Shown one piece after another: positions 61,801 through 64,000 of a DNA stretch of 64,000 bases; within the stretch, counting starts at the first letter, position 1; each line of letters opens with the position of its first letter. Location of the stretch: assembly GCA_029961685.1 (NCBI GenBank), contig JARWKL010000010.1:8205931-8269930 (forward strand), written 5' to 3'. A program made the position numbers and the translations under genes. This DNA comes from Aristolochia californica (taxonomy: Eukaryota > Streptophyta > Magnoliopsida > Piperales > Aristolochiaceae). The notes beneath the pieces are model-generated. The model saw only the letters and a list, made by a program, of their open reading frames with translations, was not told the DNA's origin and did not search any database.

Positions 61801-63983
61801 TTAATTGGAAGGTTGTTGCCTATATGTCTGTGCCAGCTAGACACTCTCCCTCCCCCCCCCCCCCCCCCCCCGCGCCCTGTTGCTCCCCTCTCATCACTTT
61901 CTCAGAACCGTAGGAGATTGCTGATTCCACCTCCACTAAGCTTTTTGACCTGCGTTTCTTGATCACCTTGACGTGGTCATCGGCTGATGCTCAACCCTAG
62001 CTGATCCCCTGTGGAGGCACTGGAATGTCTATCATCAAATTGTTGATATTGCATGTTCCCTTGTAATTGGTCCCACATATCGAGGTCCACAAATTCTTTT
62101 GTTGACCCTCTAGCCAAGCAAGGTGCCTCCCTGCAATCCCTTATTATAAAGGGAGTAGATCTTGGCAAGGCCTTTGTATTTGCCTCCGTTGTAAGAAAAT
62201 TATGCTTCACTCAAAAAAAAAAAAAAAAAAAAAAAAATAGAGTGACAGCTACGAAGATAGTAAAAAAAAGTTGAGGATTCAAGAATTTGAAGTATCGAGG
62301 AAGTGATCAAGGTCGTTGCAATGAACGCATCTAGAACCAACACAAGAACATTACAAAATTAATAGAAGATGAATAGAATAAATTAACAGATTTTGGAAAA
62401 AACCATAAATTATTCTACGAAAGAAGTAGCTAAATTGAACAATGACATAATCTTTGCGAGTTGATTAGGTCAACTCATAGACCTTAGACAACCTATTTTG
62501 ATACCATGTAGAATTTGTATGAGAAAAGTGTAGGGGAAATTAGGGTTGGAGACCCATCTCCCCTATTTAAAACTTAAACAATAATATGAAGACAAAAACC
62601 AAATTGAACAATGACATAATCTTTGCGAGTTGATTAGGTCAACCCATAGACCCTAGACAACCTATTTTGATACCATGTAGAATTTGTATGAGAAAAGTGT
62701 AGGGAAAACTAGGGTTAGAGACCCATCTCTCTATTTAAAACTTAAACAATGTTCAAAATTACATCTATGTCCTTACTCCCCTTAAACCCTAGGAAACTAC
62801 TTTTTACAAAAAATAACTTTCCTAGAAAATAAGCAAAACTACATAAGTATTAAATTATAACTTCCAACACTCACATTTGGGATCCAATTATGTTTTTCAA
62901 GATTAGGCATTATGCATACTTCAGCCTTGCGTACTATTTCCTGCACTCATGTGCTTGAGAGCTGTAATCAGATATGAACCAAAATAACTTTTTTCCATTA
63001 CCATTACATTTAATAAAAAATATGGGGGTAAATGGATAACGCATTCCATTAGTATATTCCACATCCATTTATATGCAAAATAGGAGAAAAGTAGAATTGG
63101 TAATCAGCTAAAATTGTCAGCTCAACCATGCTTCATAGCGGTGAGGCTGCAAGGGAGGGCAATTTCCCCCTTGAAATAGAAGAAATCAGTATTGCTTTTC
63201 CCCTTCATGTTTGCCACCCTCCGACCCCCTTCCTCTCTCCCCTCTCTTCCACTATACTCTGCCCCTCCCAAAATATTTTGGGTCTGCCATTGATGCTTGA
63301 CTCCTTAGCCTAGGAACGTGCTAATCATCAACACCTTACCATGAATAACTTCCTTTCTAATTAATTGTTGGTTAGGGCCTATCATCCGCCCCTTTGTTTT
63401 TGGTCTATCCTTTCGCCTCTCACCCTCTCAGGCGCTTGAGTCTTGTATTATTTGATTTTTCTTTAAAAAATTATCCGCCTTTCCAGAGGCAGAGAAAAAA
63501 AAGGTAACTAAAGAGTTGATAATCACGGCAAAGGATAGAATGAACATGTTTAATTTTCCAAAAGCAATCATATCGGCTTTAGCCATCAGCACTATAATTT
63601 GGCTCCAACCAAATCGTGCAGTAGGACAAAATACCACATAGACAGAAACCAAATATAAACATCCGAAAAACCTTTTCGAGTTGATTTATGAGCGAGACGA
63701 GGATCGCGTTCGTGGTCTTCGTCCGTTCCTTGGAAGGAATCTTCAGTCCTCGCTCCATGGCGTACAACCTACCTAAAAATTTCAAAATAGAAAAAAGTGG
63801 AAACAAATAGAGAATTTCAAAGTAAAGACAACGGATGGGAGAGGGTACTATTATAAGAAAATTTGGTTAGGAGGGACTGAATTACATACAGTAATAAGCA
63901 ACAAGAAGTTCGTGTTTCTGCAACTCATCAGCTCTCTGAAGATAGGGGAGAAGAAGTTTCGCAGGCTCGTTTTCGCTTCCCAT
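34197..63983 (-). CDS. LIP5: LIP5/VTA1 homologue, ESCRT-associated activator of VPS4/SKD1
   Basis: Eight exons on the minus strand (63983-63890, 63772-63672, 56129-56020, 55934-55859, 55727-55587, 35294-35259, 34992-34930, 34844-34197) join in frame to 1269 nt, or 422 residues plus stop, close to the plant family length. All seven introns are GT-AG. Residues 1 to about 160 form the two MIT-like helical modules that in this family bind ESCRT-III subunits. Residues about 175-370 are a Ser/Pro/Tyr/Gln-rich linker. Residues 375-415 ([14 protein letters not shown] ... YLKQSLELL) are the C-terminal VSL helix pair that binds the VPS4/SKD1 ATPase. Known role (from the family): promoting ESCRT-III disassembly in multivesicular-body sorting, with a role in stress and immune trafficking. 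Every exon is intact despite the transposons in introns 2 and 5. Extra small exons in the giant introns cannot be excluded. Confidence 0.95.
34930..34992 (-). CDS. LIP5: LIP5 exon 7 (residues 187-207)
   Basis: Preceded by ATGTGCAG and followed by GTAAAA. 63 nt in phase 0, beginning [12 protein letters not shown]. Intron 6 is 266 bp. Confidence 0.87.
35259..35294 (-). CDS. LIP5: LIP5 exon 6, 36-nt microexon (residues 175-186)
   Basis: Preceded by CTCTTTCAG and followed by GTAACC. It encodes [12 protein letters not shown] in phase 0. Its first codons resemble those of exons 7 and 8. Confidence 0.85.
35295..36557. other. LIP5 intron 5, exon-6-proximal part
   Basis: AT-rich intron sequence on the gene's minus strand. 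No element or extra exon was recognised here. Confidence 0.5.
36558..36609 (+). repeat. Tiny poly(A)-tailed insertion with 11-bp TSD
   Basis: GTGTCTGAACA occurs at 36558-36568 and again at 36599-36609. Between them lie 30 nt, about half of them an uninterrupted A run. This looks like an extreme 5' truncation product of LINE-type retrotransposition. Confidence 0.7.
37345..37604. repeat. Direct duplication of about 130 bp
   Basis: The block starting TCAGTGATGTAAAACCCAG (37345) recurs as TCAGTATTATAAAACCCAG (37475). Both run through TGGGTTACATGGGTAAATAA-type text to AAGTTTACAAAGAA. Confidence 0.85.
37748..38401 (+). pseudogene. LINE ORF2 fragment, left part
   Basis: Plus-strand frames read [16 protein letters not shown], then [20 protein letters not shown], then [16 protein letters not shown]. 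This is the region after the RT of plant L1-type LINEs. Frames change and a 56-bp tandem duplication follows. The LINE breaks off where Copia-3 starts; a later piece of LINE ORF2 resumes after Copia-3 at 51557. Confidence 0.75.
38143..38254. repeat. 56-bp perfect tandem duplication
   Basis: 38143-38198 and 38199-38254 are the same 56 bp (GCATATGGCAAGAAAAATTGG ... AGCATGAACT), within LINE coding sequence. The length is not a multiple of three, so it breaks the frame. Confidence 0.92.
38402..38703 (+). repeat. 5' LTR of Copia-3
   Basis: 302 bp from TGTTGAAGTAG to ATACAACA with the TATA box CCTATATAAATAAG near 38519 and a long TTC/TCT-rich leader. Confidence 0.85.
39506..42857 (+). pseudogene. 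Copia-3 gag-pol, 5' part, broken
   Basis: Gag begins near 39506 with [20 protein letters not shown] Gly/Arg-rich stretch and a zinc-knuckle remnant (CTFCGFNN, about 40262) follow. Integrase covers about 40860-41500 ([31 protein letters not shown]). RT covers about 42000-42857, with YVDD at 42563-42574 and [20 protein letters not shown] near 42670. Multiple stops and frameshifts are present. The frame ends at VGQFQQLV where the LINE enters. Confidence 0.82.
42865..46955 (-). pseudogene. LINE ORF2: endonuclease, RT, RNase H; broken
   Basis: Read on the minus strand. The endonuclease is at 46955-46380 ([38 protein letters not shown]), ending in a shift at a G-run. A spacer is at 46216-45977. 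RT is at 45530-44694 ([33 protein letters not shown] at 44889-44900). Next is a tail at 44541-43645 ending [18 protein letters not shown], the zf-RVT motif. RNase H is at 43427-42865 (LNFDDSA; AELSGP; EGDSKVV; HLADSQA). Long intact stretches suggest moderate age, but three or more frame changes prevent a full product. Confidence 0.88.
47160..49996 (-). pseudogene. LINE ORF1, with internal tandem duplication
   Basis: On the minus strand the N-terminal part (about 49996-49420) shifts frame. The RNA-binding DUF4283-like core ([38 protein letters not shown]) follows and appears twice, at 49262-48700 and 48669-48183, because of a duplication of about 520 bp. A Pro/Ser-rich tail follows to about 47160. 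A run of 20 G (48132-48151; C on the coding strand) sits in the Pro-rich part. Confidence 0.75.
48172..49213. repeat. Tandem duplication of about 520 bp in LINE ORF1
   Basis: GGGAGCCCCCAAGGTGG starts both copies (about 48172 and 48696). CGTGGATGTGGG ends both (48693 and about 49212). The copies differ at scattered bases and small indels (one lacks CCAG near 48965), so the duplication is not brand-new. Confidence 0.9.
50662..51290 (+). pseudogene. Copia-3 RT/RNase H, 3' part
   Basis: Resumes the Copia-3 frame after the [15 protein letters not shown] start (frameshifted), [38 protein letters not shown] and then RNase H to a decayed ADIFTK-type end. In-frame TAG at 50936-50938 stands where Trp or Gln is expected. 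Confidence 0.82.
51307..51556 (+). repeat. 3' LTR of Copia-3
   Basis: Starts TGTTGAAGTAGTTTGAATGG after CTTGAGGGTGAG and ends GGATCAACA. It is about 50 bp shorter than the 5' LTR because parts of the leader are deleted. Confidence 0.83.
51557..51985 (+). pseudogene. LINE ORF2 fragment, right part
   Basis: Plus-strand frame reads [18 protein letters not shown], then [16 protein letters not shown] and [14 protein letters not shown]. This is the C-terminal part of a plant LINE ORF2 (the FPRLY...W.R.L.DWE...G.FTVKS pattern). It is probably the continuation of the LINE at 37748-38401, separated by Copia-3. Confidence 0.62.
51993..54160 (+). mobile_element. Family-A element (copy 4), holding a LINE fragment
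   Basis: LTR at 51993-52322 (TGTTCAAGAG ... AATTCAACA), primer site TGGTATCAGAGTGGG at 52323, then non-coding internal sequence matching 1929-2420. At about 52690 it is interrupted by GC-rich LINE-related DNA and resumes at about 53918 (TTTGTAAGTTTATTTTCTAACC, the counterpart of 2300 on). No 3' LTR was found; the element fades near 54160. Confidence 0.72.
52691..53917 (+). pseudogene. LINE ORF1 fragment, GC-rich
   Basis: Plus-strand frames contain [14 protein letters not shown] and, in a shifted frame, [37 protein letters not shown] and [15 protein letters not shown]. These match the ORF1 of the LINE at 58302-62237 ([27 protein letters not shown]). It ends near an A-rich tail (about 53893-53925). 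It is a truncated insertion in the family-A internal region. Confidence 0.65.
54420..54920 (+). pseudogene. Decayed Copia 3' end and LTR start
   Basis: The text around 54455-54545 translates to a worn form of the RNase H DNQ...N..H.R.KH motif. [15 protein letters not shown] at about 54666-54710 corresponds to the ADxxTKPL end of Copia pol. ACAGGGAG then precedes TGTAGAAGTTTTGGTGC (54767), a likely 3' LTR start with a CTATAAATATTC box near 54870. No partner LTR was found. Confidence 0.5.
54921..55586. other. LIP5 intron 5, exon-5-proximal part
   Basis: AT-rich intron sequence. A minus-strand frame just downstream of exon 5 (to about 55373) is out of phase with it and has no recognised domain. 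Confidence 0.5.
55587..55727 (-). CDS. LIP5: LIP5 exon 5 (residues 128-174)
   Basis: Preceded by TTTGACAG. It encodes [19 protein letters not shown] followed by a Gly/Pro-rich turn and ends in phase 0 before GTATGT. The 20.3-kb intron 5 follows. Confidence 0.92.
55859..55934 (-). CDS. LIP5: LIP5 exon 4 (residues 102-127)
   Basis: Preceded by TTTTTACAG, continuing the Leu codon. It encodes [20 protein letters not shown], the signature of the second MIT module, and ends at the donor GTATGT. Intron 3 is 85 bp. Confidence 0.95.
56020..56129 (-). CDS. LIP5: LIP5 exon 3 (residues 66-102)
   Basis: Preceded by TTCCACAG. It encodes [12 protein letters not shown] ... [19 protein letters not shown] and ends within a Leu codon (CT|GTATGG). 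The QDRAGRAD motif is characteristic of the family. Confidence 0.95.
56692..56875 (-). repeat. Family-E LTR remnant in LIP5 intron 2
   Basis: TTCAAAATTACATTCATGACC ... TTTCCTAGAAAATAAGCAAAA matches the LTR at 62676-62869 base by base over long stretches, in the same (minus) orientation. Confidence 0.65.
57345..57520. repeat. 30-bp minisatellite, about 5.9 copies
   Basis: Units start at 57345, 57375, 57405, 57435, 57465 and 57495, with consensus CACCCACTTTTAAGGGCAGC followed by AGTAGGAAAC. The unit is a multiple of three and reads as a 10-residue Leu-rich repeat on the minus strand, but that is a consequence of length rather than evidence of a gene. It lies within LIP5 intron 2. Confidence 0.93.
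58627..59150 (+). pseudogene. LINE ORF1 remnant
   Basis: Frames give [11 protein letters not shown], then after shifts [40 protein letters not shown] and [19 protein letters not shown]. This is the N-terminal ORF1 pattern also seen at 53430-53690 and, as [10 protein letters not shown], in the ORF1 of the 42858-50651 LINE. Several stops interrupt it. Confidence 0.65.
59550..61710 (+). pseudogene. LINE ORF2: RT and C-terminal region, broken
   Basis: Begins with [17 protein letters not shown], the pre-RT motif of plant LINEs. RT follows with frameshifts ([20 protein letters not shown]; the catalytic motif reads FADN at 60300-60311 instead of FADD, so the second Asp is lost). The post-RT region is at 60402-61139 ([31 protein letters not shown]). 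A zf-RVT-like [20 protein letters not shown] lies near 61465. A 20-C run (61852-61871) follows. Confidence 0.82.
62434..62869 (-). repeat. Family-E TRIM-like LTR, partly duplicated
   Basis: On the minus strand an LTR runs from TGTTGGAAGTTATAA (62869) to TTCTACA (62676), 194 bp, followed by the primer site TGGTATCAAAATAGG. About 168 bp containing the primer-site region and the LTR end are present twice (starting 62434 and 62602). This is consistent with the two halves of a TRIM element or a local duplication. Confidence 0.65.
62870..63671. other. LIP5 intron 2, exon-2-proximal part
   Basis: No element or extra exon recognised. A C/T-rich stretch lies at 63200-63260. Confidence 0.5.
63672..63772 (-). 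CDS. LIP5: LIP5 exon 2 (residues 32-65)
   Basis: Preceded by TTTTTAG and completing the Cys codon. It encodes [12 protein letters not shown] and ends NQLEK before the donor GTTTTC. Intron 1 is only 117 bp; intron 2, which follows, is about 7.5 kb. Confidence 0.95.
63890..63983 (-). CDS. LIP5: LIP5 exon 1 (residues 1-32)
   Basis: Start ATG at 63983 within GGGTCGATGGGAAGC. The peptide [20 protein letters not shown] is the conserved N-terminus of the first MIT module. The exon ends one base into a Cys codon at T|GTATGT. Confidence 0.95.
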
Positions 63984-64000
63984 CGACCCGACGGAGAACA

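Larger units (their letters stand above)
58302..62237 (+). mobile_element. LINE with 25-A tail and 9-bp TSD in LIP5 intron 2
   Basis: TAGAGTGAC lies at 58293-58301 and directly after the A tail (62213-62237) at 62238-62246. Between lie an ORF1 remnant, ORF2 RT and a zinc-finger-like C-terminus, in plus orientation (antisense to LIP5). No endonuclease domain is clear, so an internal deletion or 5' rearrangement is likely. The pure A tail suggests a fairly recent insertion, but the ORFs are broken. Confidence 0.87.

Overview
The window is nuclear DNA of a flowering plant. It is AT-rich and packed with LTR retrotransposons and LINEs that carry plant-type primer sites (TGGTATCAGAGC, which pairs with the initiator-Met tRNA). 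One conserved host gene with plant-style GT-AG introns is present. The species cannot be told from the sequence; a dicot or another non-grass angiosperm is the likeliest reading. No tRNA, rRNA, CRISPR or bacterial operon structure was seen.

Host gene. The right half (34197-63983, minus strand) is one complete gene for the plant LIP5/VTA1 protein, the ESCRT-associated activator of the VPS4/SKD1 ATPase. Eight exons could be placed by eye. They join in frame into a 422-residue protein. The gene is almost 30 kb long because intron 2 (about 7.5 kb) and intron 5 (about 20.3 kb) have filled with transposons. A possible last exon of an unknown gene sits at the extreme left edge.

Left half (about 1.6-32 kb). 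This is a nest of elements. A non-coding LTR element (called family A here) with TGTTGAAG...TTCAACA LTRs holds a full-length Copia element (Copia-1, 3674-8969, TSD TAAAT). A second family-A LTR is split by another full-length Copia element (Copia-2, 9660-14985, TSD TTACA), which itself contains an 82-bp-LTR TRIM (12003-12387, TSD GTCCC). Further right, one 1.5-kb LTR (family B) is spread over 20031-30427. It was split first by a chromodomain-type Gypsy element (20047-25207) and again by a composite of unlike parts (25299-29019) bounded by one clean 5-bp TSD (AGACA). A 5'-truncated Copia-1 relative (30829-32056) follows.

Intron 5 of LIP5. A plus-strand LINE fragment is split by a Copia element (Copia-3, 38402-51556). 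Copia-3 is itself split inside its RT/RNase H region by a 7.8-kb minus-strand LINE (42858-50651, 10-bp TSD CAACAGTTAG). Family-A sequence holding a GC-rich LINE ORF1 piece, and a badly decayed Copia 3' end, lie between there and exon 5.

Intron 2 of LIP5. It holds a LINE with a 25-A tail and 9-bp TSD (58302-62237), a 30-bp minisatellite (57345-57520) and minus-strand TRIM-like LTRs.

Nearly all element genes are broken. In the Gypsy pol frame seven of eight in-frame stops are TAG and most stand where CAG (Gln) is expected, the pattern expected of long CHG methylation followed by C-to-T decay.
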